Counted from the first letter of the stretch, positions 44,205 to 53,727 are shown. The stretch is DNA of 64,000 nt from Rheinheimera lutimaris (GCF_013283795.1 NZ_JABSOD010000002.1:186001-250000); one strand, 5' to 3'. The notes: generated by a model from the letters alone, not told the origin. Numbers and translations are program-made.

Positions 44205-47200
44205 ATGAGTTACGCTGAACTGTTTTGTCAAAGCCACTTTAGTTTCTTGCATGGCGCGTCCAGCCCGCAGGAGCTGGTGCAGCAAGCGGCAGAGCTGGGT
44301 TACAGCGCGCTGGCACTGACCGATGAATGCTCGGTGGCGGGTATAGTACGGGCCTACCGGCAGATTAACGAGCAAGCGCTGAATATTAAGCTGATTGTCG
44401 GCAGTTATTTTAAGCTGGATAAGCTTGAACTGGTCTTACTGTGCCCGGATAAGGCGGCTTACGCCGAGCTGTGCCGCGTGATCAGTAACGCCAGGCGGCG
44501 CAGCACTAAGGGCGAATATTGCTTAACCGAATGGGATCTTATGTCGTTGCAGCACTGTCTGCTGCTGTGGTTACCCACCGGCGATAACGACAGCGATACG
44601 CATTGGGCCAACTGGCTGCAAAAATATCATAGTGAGCGGCTGTGGCTGGCGCTGCGCCGCGAGCTTAGCCATAACGAAGCGGCTTTTAACCACTATTGCC
44701 GGCAGTTGGTTCAGCAGTATCAGCTAAAGGCCGTCGCCTGTGGTGCAGTGCTGATGCATAGCCCACAGCGCTTGGCGCTGCAGCACTGCATAACGGCGAT
44801 TAAAGCCGGTAAACCTATAGCTGAACTGGGGCGGCAGTTATTAAGTAATGCCGAGCGCGCACTGCGCCCGCTGGCGAAGCTGGAAAAACTGTTTAGCGCT
44901 GAGTTACTGCAGCAAAGCGGTGTGATTGCCGCGCGCTGCACTTTTTCGCTGCAGGAGCTGAAATACCAGTACCCCAGCGAGCTGGTGCCAGAGGGCGAAA
45001 CGGCTGCCGGTTATCTGGCAAGGCTGGTCGTTGCCGGCAGTGCATTACGTTTTCCCGGCGGTGTACCTGATCGGGTGCAGGCCATTATCGACAAAGAAAT
45101 GGCGCTTATCACCGAGCTTAACTACGAATACTTTTTTCTCACCATTTATGATGTGGTGCAGTTTGCCAAAAGCCGCGGCATTTTGTATCAGGGCCGCGGC
45201 TCGGCGGCCAACTCGGTTGTGTGTTATTGCCTGGAAATAACAGCGGTAGACCCGGAGAAAATTCAGGTACTGTTTGAGCGCTTTTTATCGCGGGAGCGCA
45301 AAGAGCCGCCGGATATCGATGTCGACTTTGAGCACGAGCGGCGCGAAGAAGTGATCCAGTATCTGTATCAGAAATACGGCCGCGAACGCGCAGCGCTGGC
45401 CGCTACGGTCATTAGCTATCGCTTTAAAAGTGCGCTGCGTGATGTCGGTAAAGCGTTGGGGTTGCCGATTAGCCAGCTGGATTTTTTAGTGAAAAACATC
45501 CAGCGCCGCGACCCGGCACTAAGCTGGCAGCAGCAGCTTAGTGCGCTGGGGCTTAACAGCAATAGCCAAACCACACAGCAGCTTATTACGCTGGTGGAGC
45601 AACTGCGCGGCGCCCCGCGGCATTTATCGCAGCATGTCGGCGGCTTTGTGATCTCACAAGGGCCCTTGTATGAACTGGTGCCGGTAGAAAACGCCGCTAT
45701 GGCCGACAGAACTGTGATCCAATGGGATAAAGATGATCTGGAAACGCTGGAGTTGCTAAAAGTGGATGTGTTGGCGCTTGGCATGCTTACCGCTATCCGT
45801 AAGTGTTTTACACTGCTGAAACAACACGAACAGCAGGATTTAAGCATCGCCGGCATTAGCGCGCTGGGTGATGATGCTGCGGTGTATCAGATGATCCAAA
45901 AAGCCGACACCGTCGGGCTGTTTCAAATTGAATCCCGGGCGCAAATGAGCATGCTGCCCAGGCTTAAACCGGCCTGTTACTACGATTTAGTGGTACAAAT
46001 TGCCATAGTAAGGCCCGGGCCCATTCAGGGCGATATGGTGCACCCGTATTTAAAACGCCGTGATGGCAAAGAAGCAGTGGACTATCCGTCTGAGGCGGTA
46101 AAAACGGTGCTGCAGCGCACCTTGGGCGTGCCGATATTTCAGGAGCAGGTTATCGCTCTGGCGATGGTGGCCGCCGGTTTTAGCGGGGGCGAGGCCGATC
46201 AGCTGCGCCGGGCTATGGCGAGCTGGAAGAAAACCGGCGAGCTGCTGCAATTTAAGCACAAGCTGATTGATGGCATGCAAAGCCGCGGTTATGCGCTGGA
46301 ATTTGCTGAGCGTATTTATCAGCAAATTTGCGGCTTTGGTGAATACGGTTTCCCCGAGTCACATTCGGCCAGTTTTGCGGTGTTGGCTTATGTTTCAGCC
46401 TGGCTGAAATACTACTATCCGGCGGCCTTTTGTACCGCCTTGCTTAACAGTTATCCGATGGGGTTTTACAGCCCGGCGCAGCTGCTGCAGGATGCCAGGC
46501 GCCATGGGGTTAGCGTGTTGCCGTTGTGTGTTAATCAGTCGCAGTGGGATCACAGCCTGCAACAGCAGGGCAAGGCTATCAGGCTGGGCTTACGGCAGAT
46601 TAAGGGCTTATCTTCGGCCGGGGCAGAGTTATTGCTGAAGCTGCGCCCGGCCGGCGGCTATCGTGATATACAACAATTGCGCCAAACCGGGCTTAGCCGC
46701 AGCGACTTACAGGCGCTGGCCAGTGCCAATGCGCTGAGCAGTATCAGTGGCGACCGTTACAACAGTCGCTGGCAATTGCTGGATACGCAGCACAGCCTGC
46801 CGCTGTTTGCCACAGAGCCAGAGCCGTTATCAAAGGTGGCACAGGTAGCACAAACGGCGCCGGCTTATTTAACGCCACCGGGTAAAGTAGAAGAAATGCT
46901 GGAGGACTACGCGGCCACCGGCCTTACGCTGTCAACCCATCCGTTGGCATTGCTGCGCCAGGCCGGCAAGTTACCGCGCAGCGTGCCGGTGGAAGAGCTG
47001 CATCGGGTGCGGCATAACAGCCCGGTGCGGGTAAGCGGCCTGGTAACGTTGCGCCAAAGGCCGGGCACCGCTGCCGGCGTAACCTTTATGTCGCTGGAAG
47101 ATGAAACCGGCACGGCAAATGTGCTGGTGTGGCTGGCCACAGCGCAGGCACAGCAAAAGAGCTTTTTAACCGCCACTATTTTACAGGTAGACGGTATTTT

Positions 47201-47300
47201 GCAGCGCGAGGGTGAGGTAACCCATATTATCGCCGGCAAGCTGGTTGACTTATCGGCGCTTTTGGCTGAACTTAGGCTGTCGTCACGTGATTTTCATTAA
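44205..47300 (+). CDS. dnaE2: Error-prone DNA polymerase DnaE2
   Basis: A 1031-residue C-family polymerase of DnaE2/ImuC size. The PHP domain opens with ELFCQSHFSFLHGASSPQEL and LALTDECSVAGI; the palm motif PPDIDVDFEHERREEVI supplies catalytic aspartates; a helix-hairpin-helix region and a C-terminal OB fold (VRVSGLVTLRQRPGTAAGV) follow. It is the translesion polymerase of the ImuA-ImuB-DnaE2 mutasome, expressed from the upstream LexA-controlled promoter; ImuB and DnaE2 genes are 6 bases apart. Confidence 0.96.
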   Translation: MSYAELFCQSHFSFLHGASSPQELVQQAAELGYSALALTDECSVAGIVRAYRQINEQALNIKLIVGSYFKLDKLELVLLCPDKAAYAELCRVISNARRRSTKGEYCLTEWDLMSLQHCLLLWLPTGDNDSDTHWANWLQKYHSERLWLALRRELSHNEAAFNHYCRQLVQQYQLKAVACGAVLMHSPQRLALQHCITAIKAGKPIAELGRQLLSNAERALRPLAKLEKLFSAELLQQSGVIAARCTFSLQELKYQYPSELVPEGETAAGYLARLVVAGSALRFPGGVPDRVQAIIDKEMALITELNYEYFFLTIYDVVQFAKSRGILYQGRGSAANSVVCYCLEITAVDPEKIQVLFERFLSRERKEPPDIDVDFEHERREEVIQYLYQKYGRERAALAATVISYRFKSALRDVGKALGLPISQLDFLVKNIQRRDPALSWQQQLSALGLNSNSQTTQQLITLVEQLRGAPRHLSQHVGGFVISQGPLYELVPVENAAMADRTVIQWDKDDLETLELLKVDVLALGMLTAIRKCFTLLKQHEQQDLSIAGISALGDDAAVYQMIQKADTVGLFQIESRAQMSMLPRLKPACYYDLVVQIAIVRPGPIQGDMVHPYLKRRDGKEAVDYPSEAVKTVLQRTLGVPIFQEQVIALAMVAAGFSGGEADQLRRAMASWKKTGELLQFKHKLIDGMQSRGYALEFAERIYQQICGFGEYGFPESHSASFAVLAYVSAWLKYYYPAAFCTALLNSYPMGFYSPAQLLQDARRHGVSVLPLCVNQSQWDHSLQQQGKAIRLGLRQIKGLSSAGAELLLKLRPAGGYRDIQQLRQTGLSRSDLQALASANALSSISGDRYNSRWQLLDTQHSLPLFATEPEPLSKVAQVAQTAPAYLTPPGKVEEMLEDYAATGLTLSTHPLALLRQAGKLPRSVPVEELHRVRHNSPVRVSGLVTLRQRPGTAAGVTFMSLEDETGTANVLVWLATAQAQQKSFLTATILQVDGILQREGEVTHIIAGKLVDLSALLAELRLSSRDFH

Positions 47301-47311
47301 CGGGAACTGCT

Positions 47312-47857
47312 ATGTTATTGCAAGCCTCACAAAGCCTGGTATTACTGATTGATATGCAGCAAAAACTGGCACCGGCTATTTTTGACTGCAAAGAAGTTGA
47401 ACAGGCCGCAGCCTGGGTGCTGCAGGTAGCATTGCAACTGGACGTGCCGGTGTGGGCCACCGAGCAATACCCGCAAGGTATAGGTGCGACCTTGCCGGCG
47501 CTGGCAGAGTTGATACCCGAAGCGCAGGTGCTGCAAAAAATGCATTTTAGTGCGCTTAAAGAGCCGCATATTGCCAGCAGCCTGGCCTGTACTGAACGTA
47601 AGCAGATAGTGGTGCTGGGCACCGAAGCCCATGTGTGTGTGCTGCAGTCGGTTATGGATTTATTGGCGCTGGGCTATCAGGTGTTTGTGGTAGTGGAAGC
47701 CGTGGGTTCGCGCACTGAGCAAAATAAGCAACTGGCCTTAAACCGCATGCAGCAGGCCGGCGCACAAGTTATCAGTAAAGAAATGCTGGCGTTTGAATGG
47801 CTGCAGTATTGCGGCACTGATACCTTCCGCCAGATCAGTAAAGGCTGGATCCGCTAA
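47312..47857 (+). CDS. Isochorismatase-family cysteine hydrolase (YcaC-like)
   Basis: A 181-residue cysteine hydrolase. The catalytic triad is visible as Asp in LLIDMQQKL, Lys in LQKMHFSAL and Cys in GTEAHVCVLQS, with the cis-peptide loop just before the cysteine. Similar proteins hydrolyse small amides; substrate unknown. It lies 11 bases after dnaE2 and its stop shares a base with the next start. Confidence 0.9.
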   Translation: MLLQASQSLVLLIDMQQKLAPAIFDCKEVEQAAAWVLQVALQLDVPVWATEQYPQGIGATLPALAELIPEAQVLQKMHFSALKEPHIASSLACTERKQIVVLGTEAHVCVLQSVMDLLALGYQVFVVVEAVGSRTEQNKQLALNRMQQAGAQVISKEMLAFEWLQYCGTDTFRQISKGWIR

Positions 47858-48981
47858 TGCGCTGTTGCTGGTTATTGCTATTTTTGGCGCTGCCACTGCA
47901 AGCCGATACGCTGATTGACCAGCAATTGCCGGATTTTTATCAGCAACTGCTACCACAAAGATCCTATCCGCTGAGCTGGCAACCAGAGCACTTTAACGAT
48001 ATTCAGCATTGGCGGGCACAGGGCCGGGCAGCGCTACGCGAAGCTTTGTTATGGCCGGATGAGCCGGTTGAGTTTGCCGCAACACTGCTTAAAACCGAAC
48101 AGCGCGACGGCTACAGCGCCCAGCTCTGGTCGGTGCAGCTAACAAAACAAAGCCGGGTGCAGCTGATGCTGTTGCAACCTGATACTGCTAAGCCTGCCCC
48201 GGCGGTATTGCTGCTACATGATCATGGCGCCCGCTTTGATATTGGCAAAGAAAAATGGATCCAGCCGTTTGCAACTGACGAGCGCTTGCCTTCGGCGCAG
48301 CAGTGGGCCGCTAAATATTTCAGCAGTAACTTTGTCGGCGATGCACTGGCCAAGCAAGGCTATCTGGTGCTGGCGGCCGATACTTTTGGTTGGAGCGATC
48401 GCGGGCCGGTAGAATTTAACGCCCAGCAGGCGCTGGCCGGCAATATGTTTATGCTGGGCCGTTCACTGGCCGGTATGGCCGCTTATGAAGATTTACGTTT
48501 GCTACAGTATTTAAAGCAGCTGCCACAGGCCGACAGCAGCCGGCTGGCGGTACTGGGTTTTTCGATGGGGGCATTTCGCGCCTGGCAACTGGCGGCATTA
48601 ACCGACGATATTAAGGCCGGGGTAGCGATAGCCTGGTTAAACAGCTACCGGCATTTAATTACGCCCGGCAATAATATCCTCAAAGGCCAGTCGGCGTTTT
48701 ATATGTTGCACCCGGGCCTGGCGGCAAAACTGGATATTCCCGATATTGCGGCGCTTGCAGCCCCCAAAGCGATGCTGTTTATTAACGGCGGCAAAGACAA
48801 GCTAATGCCCAGTGCCGGCGTAGACTATGCCTATGCGCAACTGGCAACAGTGTGGCAGGCGCATGGCGCAGCCGATAAGCTGACGACGACACTGTATCCG
48901 CACTATGGCCATGAGTTTAACGCAGAGCAGCAACAGCAGGTGTTTAACTGGTTAGCGGCTCAATTGGCGCTAAGGGACTGA
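47857..48981 (+). CDS. Exported alpha/beta hydrolase, dienelactone-hydrolase-like (Abhydrolase_7 type)
   Basis: A 374-residue precursor with a short signal peptide (to about residue 17). The nucleophile elbow is GFSMGAF, the acid is in NGGKDKLMP and the histidine in YGHEFN. An extra N-terminal region and LLLHDHGARFDIGKEKW resemble Abhydrolase_7-type acetyl-xylan-esterase relatives. Substrate unknown. It begins inside the isochorismatase stop (TAATG) and its end overlaps the convergent nuclease gene by 22 bases. Confidence 0.85.
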   Translation: MRCCWLLLFLALPLQADTLIDQQLPDFYQQLLPQRSYPLSWQPEHFNDIQHWRAQGRAALREALLWPDEPVEFAATLLKTEQRDGYSAQLWSVQLTKQSRVQLMLLQPDTAKPAPAVLLLHDHGARFDIGKEKWIQPFATDERLPSAQQWAAKYFSSNFVGDALAKQGYLVLAADTFGWSDRGPVEFNAQQALAGNMFMLGRSLAGMAAYEDLRLLQYLKQLPQADSSRLAVLGFSMGAFRAWQLAALTDDIKAGVAIAWLNSYRHLITPGNNILKGQSAFYMLHPGLAAKLDIPDIAALAAPKAMLFINGGKDKLMPSAGVDYAYAQLATVWQAHGAADKLTTTLYPHYGHEFNAEQQQQVFNWLAAQLALRD

Positions 48982-49736
48982 TCCAGCACCAGTGCCAGTC
49001 GCACAGCGGCTTGCTGTAAGCGTTGCTCTACTATCGCCTGATAACGTTGCACATAGTTGTCGTCAATTAACATGCCGGGTGTATAACCCTGATAAATCTG
49101 CAGTGTCAGCGCAGCCGATTCATTAGCCCAGCTAAGTACATCGCTTTGCCGCCAGGCTGAAAGCTGCTTAGCACTGATACGGTTAAACAGCGCAGCGGCT
49201 TTACTGGCATCGGTTTCATAGCCCAGCTGTTTTAGCAGCGCAAAATCCCACACGCCGTGCAGGTTATTCGGTAAGCCATAAAAATACACTGCCGTGCGGT
49301 TGCCGCCTAAATCATCGGCATAGCTGACATGTAACGGCTGGTGTAAATCGGCAATAAAATGTGCCAGAAACAGCAAGGCCTGCCAATCGTCACGGTGTTG
49401 CGTTAAACGCTGCTGCATATCGGCAATGCCGGATAAAATACAGCCGTGCGCCGGGCAATCTGCTGCGCTTAGCTGCTGTTTATCGCGCGGGAAATTAACG
49501 AAATGCAGTACTGAAGCATAGCTAAACGCCGGGTCGGCGCGCATTTCATCGGCCCAGCTGCAGCTTTGGCTAAAATGCGGGTATGGTGTTTTAGCAATTA
49601 GCGCGTCTAACCGCTGTTGTGTGTTGTCACTTACCAACTGATAGGCCATATCACACACCAGTTGATGGCCGGTTTTGCTAAAAGCGTACAGCGGCTGACT
49701 TAACAGCAATAAGGCTACAGCGATAACAATACGCAT
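48960..49736 (-). CDS. Exported S1/P1-type zinc nuclease
   Basis: A 258-residue secreted nuclease of the phospholipase C/P1 family, cutting single-stranded nucleic acid. Zinc ligands fit GHQLVCDMAY, SCSWADEMRAD, LHFVNFPRD, AHFIADLHQPLHV and GVWDFALL. The signal peptide ends at LYA, making Phe the mature first residue where fungal P1/S1 enzymes have zinc-binding Trp1. It lies 3 bases from rlmJ on the same strand and may be co-expressed with it. Confidence 0.9.
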   Translation of the reverse strand: MRIVIAVALLLLSQPLYAFSKTGHQLVCDMAYQLVSDNTQQRLDALIAKTPYPHFSQSCSWADEMRADPAFSYASVLHFVNFPRDKQQLSAADCPAHGCILSGIADMQQRLTQHRDDWQALLFLAHFIADLHQPLHVSYADDLGGNRTAVYFYGLPNNLHGVWDFALLKQLGYETDASKAAALFNRISAKQLSAWRQSDVLSWANESAALTLQIYQGYTPGMLIDDNYVQRYQAIVEQRLQQAAVRLALVLDQSLSAN

Positions 49737-49739
49737 AGC

Positions 49740-50576
49740 TTACTCCGGTACCAGTTGATGCACCTGAAATTCACCTTCGGCACTTAACAGTGGTGCCAGT
49801 TCATTAAGTGCTGCACGCATATCATTCGCAAGGGTGTAAGGCGGGTTAATCACTAACATACCGCTGCCGGTCATGCCAAAGCCGCTGCTGTCCGGCAGTG
49901 GGCAATATTCAATGCGTAGCTGATCTTTAATGCCGGTGGCGACAATGGCGCTGATAAAAGCCTCTACTGCAGCACGCTCGATAACCGGATACCAGATAGC
50001 ATAGGTCGCCTGCGGAAAACGCTGATAAGCGCTTTGTAAACCGGCAACCACATCCTGGTATTCGGTTTTCAGCTCATATGGCGGATCGATTAATACCAGG
50101 CCGCGTTTATGCAGCGGCGGCAGCATGGCTTTAAAACCGGCCCAGGCATCCATATGCTCTATCCGGCTGTGGCGCCTGCGGGCAAACTGGCTGGCCAGAA
50201 TAGGGTAGTCGGTCGGGTGCAGCTCGGTGGCCTGAATGCTGTCGCCCGCGCGCAGCAGCATGGCGGCAATTTTCGGTGAGCCGGGGTAAAACGCCAGCTC
50301 GCCATCGGGGTTCAGCTGTTTTATCAGCGCGATATAGTGCGCCAGTGCCGGGCTTGTCGCCTGATACTGCCACAGTTTGCCGATACCACCCTGATACTCG
50401 CCGGTTTTTTGCGCCTTTTCGGCCAGCAAGCTGTATAAGCCGGCACCGGCATGGCTGTCGTGGTAGCAAAAGGGTTTATCTTTTTGCAGCAGGTAGTCAA
50501 CAATAGCAACCTGTACCAGATGTTTAACCACATCGGCATGATTTCCGGCATGATAACTGTGGCGATAACTGAGCAT
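49740..50576 (-). CDS. rlmJ: 23S rRNA (adenine-2030-N6)-methyltransferase RlmJ
   Basis: A 278-residue RlmJ (YhiR). It opens with MLSYRHSYHAGNHADVVKH, typical of the family, and has the DPPY catalytic motif in VLIDPPYEL. It methylates A2030 of 23S rRNA. The internal start at 50576 is preferred to one 21 bases upstream because it matches the conserved N-terminus. Confidence 0.95.
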   Translation of the reverse strand: MLSYRHSYHAGNHADVVKHLVQVAIVDYLLQKDKPFCYHDSHAGAGLYSLLAEKAQKTGEYQGGIGKLWQYQATSPALAHYIALIKQLNPDGELAFYPGSPKIAAMLLRAGDSIQATELHPTDYPILASQFARRRHSRIEHMDAWAGFKAMLPPLHKRGLVLIDPPYELKTEYQDVVAGLQSAYQRFPQATYAIWYPVIERAAVEAFISAIVATGIKDQLRIEYCPLPDSSGFGMTGSGMLVINPPYTLANDMRAALNELAPLLSAEGEFQVHQLVPE

Positions 50577-50716
50577 AAACACGGCCTGTAGCAGCAAATT
50601 TAAAGGCCGTCAGCATACTGCGCAGGCAGAAAAATACAAGTATTGTTGCCGCGCAGCTGCTAAAATCCGCCGCATTATTGATTTACTGCCGCCATGCGGC
50701 GCACGCAGGATTTTCT

Positions 50717-51589
50717 ATGTCACAACACAAGCCCAAAGGCGGCAAAGCGGCCAACCCATTGCACAAGCCGTGGACTAAAACGGATAAGTCTTCAGCTAAC
50801 AAGCCAAAGCGCAATGCGGCAACGGCAAAACCTCAGACAGCGAAAGCGGTTAAGTCGGTGCAGAACGATGAAATCAAAGTATACAGTGCCAACGCTTGTC
50901 GGGTGTTGTTTGAACAGCGGCCTGATGCTGTGATCCGGCTATATGTATCGGACAAAATGGCGGCTAAGTTTGCTGACGTGATGAAGTATTTAGCCGCGGC
51001 GAAAAAAGCCTATCACATTGTCGACGATGCGGAATTGGAGAAGGTGTCTGCCAGTACACATCATGGTGGCGTGGTAATGCTGGTTAAACGTAAACCGATA
51101 CAATCTCTGGCGCATTATCTGCAAAAGAAAGGGCTTAAAACAGACTGTCTGATGGCTTTTGATGGCGTCTCAAATGCACATAATTTGGGTGCCATAACCC
51201 GCAGCTGTGCGCATTTTGGCGTGGGCGGCATTATTATGAAGCAACCTGAGCTGCTGCAATCGGGCGCGGCACTGCGCACGGCTGAAGGTGGCGGTGAATT
51301 TGTTGCTGGCTTAAGCTGCGATAACCTGCCGCTGGCATTACAGCTGTGCAAAGAAGCCGGCTATATGCTTATTACCACCTCCAGCCATGGCGGCAGCTCA
51401 TTGTATAACACGGCATTGCCGGCCAAAGTGGTGGTGGTGTTTGGCGAAGAGATGTTTGGCGTGTCGCAAAACGTGGCTAAAAGCGCCGATATTGCACTGC
51501 AAATACCGGGCTCCGGCAAGGTGGAATCGCTGAACGTTAGCGTAGCTGCCAGCCTGATTTTAGGCGAATGGTACCGCCAGCAGTTATAA
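50717..51589 (+). CDS. SpoU/TrmH-family RNA 2'-O-methyltransferase (YfiF-like)
   Basis: A 290-residue SPOUT methyltransferase. A basic, low-complexity N-terminal 60 residues and an RNA-binding substrate domain (EIKVYSANACRVLFEQRPDAV) precede the knot domain with DGVSNAHNLGAITRSCAHFG, GEEMFGVS and IPGSGKVESLNVSVAAS. The layout resembles E. coli YfiF. The ATG at 50717 follows AGGA. The modified RNA is not known from sequence. Confidence 0.88.
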   Translation: MSQHKPKGGKAANPLHKPWTKTDKSSANKPKRNAATAKPQTAKAVKSVQNDEIKVYSANACRVLFEQRPDAVIRLYVSDKMAAKFADVMKYLAAAKKAYHIVDDAELEKVSASTHHGGVVMLVKRKPIQSLAHYLQKKGLKTDCLMAFDGVSNAHNLGAITRSCAHFGVGGIIMKQPELLQSGAALRTAEGGGEFVAGLSCDNLPLALQLCKEAGYMLITTSSHGGSSLYNTALPAKVVVVFGEEMFGVSQNVAKSADIALQIPGSGKVESLNVSVAASLILGEWYRQQL

Positions 51590-51607
51590 CGATTAAGACA
51601 TTAGCGG

Positions 51608-52321
51608 CTAAAAGGCACTAAACTGCTGTTTTAGCTGCTGTGCCTGACGCCGGCTGACATCTACCTGCTGGCCGTCTTGCAACACGGCAATTAAACCACC
51701 GTCGGCTATTGCCGGCTCAATCTGGCTGATGGCGCTGATGCGTACTATATCGGCGCGGCTGGCTTTGAAAAAAAGTGCCGGGTCGAGCTTTTGTTCAATC
51801 TTCGCCAGTGAGCTGTGAATAAAGCTTTTGCCATAGGGGGTATATACCGCCGCATGGTTACCGATGCTTTCAAAGCGGCTGATTTCGTTTAGCTTTACCA
51901 CACGCTGGCTGTCACCGAATTTAAGCAAAATACCATGTTGTTCCGCTAAAAAGTGCGGCGCTGCATCGGCATTTGCCGGGCGTAGCTTTTGCAGCGCTTT
52001 AGCCAGCCGTTCCGGCGCTATCGGCTTTAACAGATAATCTACCGCATTTAGCTCAAATGCATCTAAAGCAAAGCTGTTAAAGGCGGTGCAAAAGATAAAC
52101 TGCGTACCTGGCGGAATATGCTCTGCCAGTTGTAAGCCGGTTAAGCCGGGCATTTGGATATCAAGAAACACCAAATCAATTTTGCTGTGAGCCAGCTGCT
52201 GCAGAGCCTCTTCGCCGCTTTGTGCCTCCGCGGCGATTATGCATTGCGGATGCGCTTTTAGCAGGCGTTTTAATTCGCTGCGTGCTAAGCGCTCGTCATC
52301 TACCAGCAGGCAGTTATACAT
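51608..52321 (-). CDS. LytTR-family response regulator
   Basis: A 237-residue regulator with a receiver domain (MYNCLLVDDERLARSEL, VFLDIQMPG, DYLLKPI) and a LytTR DNA-binding domain (VKLNEISRFESIGNHAAVYT, RADIVRISAIS, DVSRRQAQQLKQQF). The start overlaps the kinase stop by 8 bases. Its targets are unknown. Confidence 0.92.
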   Translation of the reverse strand: MYNCLLVDDERLARSELKRLLKAHPQCIIAAEAQSGEEALQQLAHSKIDLVFLDIQMPGLTGLQLAEHIPPGTQFIFCTAFNSFALDAFELNAVDYLLKPIAPERLAKALQKLRPANADAAPHFLAEQHGILLKFGDSQRVVKLNEISRFESIGNHAAVYTPYGKSFIHSSLAKIEQKLDPALFFKASRADIVRISAISQIEPAIADGGLIAVLQDGQQVDVSRRQAQQLKQQFSAF

Positions 52322-53420
52322 GTTGAAACTCCAGCTGTACGCTAAATTGAGTGCTGTTTTGTGTCAGTTTTAGCCTGGCATTGTTGCCATACATCAATTG
52401 CAGCCGGCTGCGTAAATTAGCCAGACCGGTGGCCGTGCCGGCCTGAGCCGTATTGGCTTGTACGCTGTTGGTTACCGTTAACTGCCAACCATCATCCACA
52501 GCGGTAGCGCTGATGTGCAATTGCCCGGCAGCAACATTAGGTGCTATACCATGCTTAACCGCGTTTTCAACCAGCGTAAGCAGGCTTAGCGTGGGTAACG
52601 GGTTTTGCCATACGTCATCAGCTATAGCACAGCTAAATTGCAGCCGCTGCTCCAACCGCACCTGTTCAATGGCCAGATATTGCTCTGTTAACTGCCACTC
52701 TTGATGCAGCGTAGATTCCGGCTGTAAATGCGCCTGCAGGTGAAAGCGGAATAATTCTGATAACCGCGTTACGGTATCAGCTGCCTTATGCTGATCTTCA
52801 AAAATCAGCGCGCGGATACTGTTAAAAGCATTAAATAAAAAGTGCGGGCTAAGCTGATTAGTAAGTTGTTGTAGCTGTGCTTGCAGCATTTGCTGTTGTA
52901 ATGCTTTACGCGCCTGGCGGCTTTGCCACGCAATATAACCGGCGCCCCATACCAGATACATCACACTAAACGAGGTCATCAGTGCCACCAACATAAAGCT
53001 GGTGCTAAAGTTCATTTGTAATGGCGTATCGCTCTTGTCGGTTATTACGTTTACCTTGCTCATATCGGTATCTTTCAGTACTTCAATGCTGGATAGATAA
53101 TAGGAAATAATGGTTTGAGCTATTGCCGCCACCAGCAACAGTAAAACAAATACTGACCAGCGCTTTAGCGTGGTGATATTGTCGGCTTTCAGCACCGGAC
53201 GCAGCAACACATGGCTTAGCAACACAAAACAGGCGGCTTCAATGCTGTATTTTACTAAAAACAGCCAATATAAGCGCGGTTGCTCCGGCGTTAGCAAGGG
53301 CAGGGTGTAGGCCATAAAATAGCCGGCATAAATCAACATGGTGAACAGTTGCGCCCATAAATAGGCGCTGCTGCAACTGTTTGCTGCGATGCTGCGGCGA
53401 AATGTGTTTAGTATTGTCAT
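52314..53420 (-). CDS. LytS-type membrane sensor histidine kinase
   Basis: A 368-residue kinase with four or more membrane helices (up to about residue 185), then a His_kinase domain whose phosphoacceptor is in LTNQLSPHFLFNAFNSIRAL, the LytS/YehU pattern, and an ATP-binding domain ending near ANLRSRLQLMYG. The start is uncertain: ATG at 53420 gives a better N-terminus than 53465, but neither has a strong ribosome-binding site. It is the cognate kinase of the downstream LytTR regulator. Confidence 0.9.
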   Translation of the reverse strand: MTILNTFRRSIAANSCSSAYLWAQLFTMLIYAGYFMAYTLPLLTPEQPRLYWLFLVKYSIEAACFVLLSHVLLRPVLKADNITTLKRWSVFVLLLLVAAIAQTIISYYLSSIEVLKDTDMSKVNVITDKSDTPLQMNFSTSFMLVALMTSFSVMYLVWGAGYIAWQSRQARKALQQQMLQAQLQQLTNQLSPHFLFNAFNSIRALIFEDQHKAADTVTRLSELFRFHLQAHLQPESTLHQEWQLTEQYLAIEQVRLEQRLQFSCAIADDVWQNPLPTLSLLTLVENAVKHGIAPNVAAGQLHISATAVDDGWQLTVTNSVQANTAQAGTATGLANLRSRLQLMYGNNARLKLTQNSTQFSVQLEFQHV

Positions 53421-53475
53421 AGCTGCTGTCGTAATACCCGCGCAAGCAAAAAACTGATTAAACACAGTGTACTAT

Positions 53476-53727
53476 CTATTGGCTTGTTTGTTCAGCCGGT
53501 TTCTTCTGTTTGCCGGTAAAGGCCCAAACAATCAGTGCCATCCAGGCTATCAGGGAGAAACCGGCCGGGATATTAGCCAGAAATATCTTGCCCAGATGCC
53601 GGCGGTTACAAAAGCCGGCAATAATGCTGGGTAAAAAATAAATCGCCAGAAACGCGGGGATAAAGGCGACCCAGAGTAGCGGGTTCATTTGACTTAATTG
53701 GTGAAAAAACTCGGTTTGTTCAAACAT
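53476..53727 (-). CDS. Small membrane protein of the superinfection-immunity (PF14373) type
   Basis: An 83-residue protein with two helices; FLAIYFLPSIIAGFCNRR followed by GFSLIAWMALIVWAF is the T4 Imm-like superinfection-immunity pattern. Chromosomal members are common and mostly uncharacterised, so phage exclusion is not implied by family alone. AGGAC precedes the ATG. It lies 55 bases upstream of the LytS gene on the same strand and may be its operon leader. Confidence 0.75.
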   Translation of the reverse strand: MFEQTEFFHQLSQMNPLLWVAFIPAFLAIYFLPSIIAGFCNRRHLGKIFLANIPAGFSLIAWMALIVWAFTGKQKKPAEQTSQ

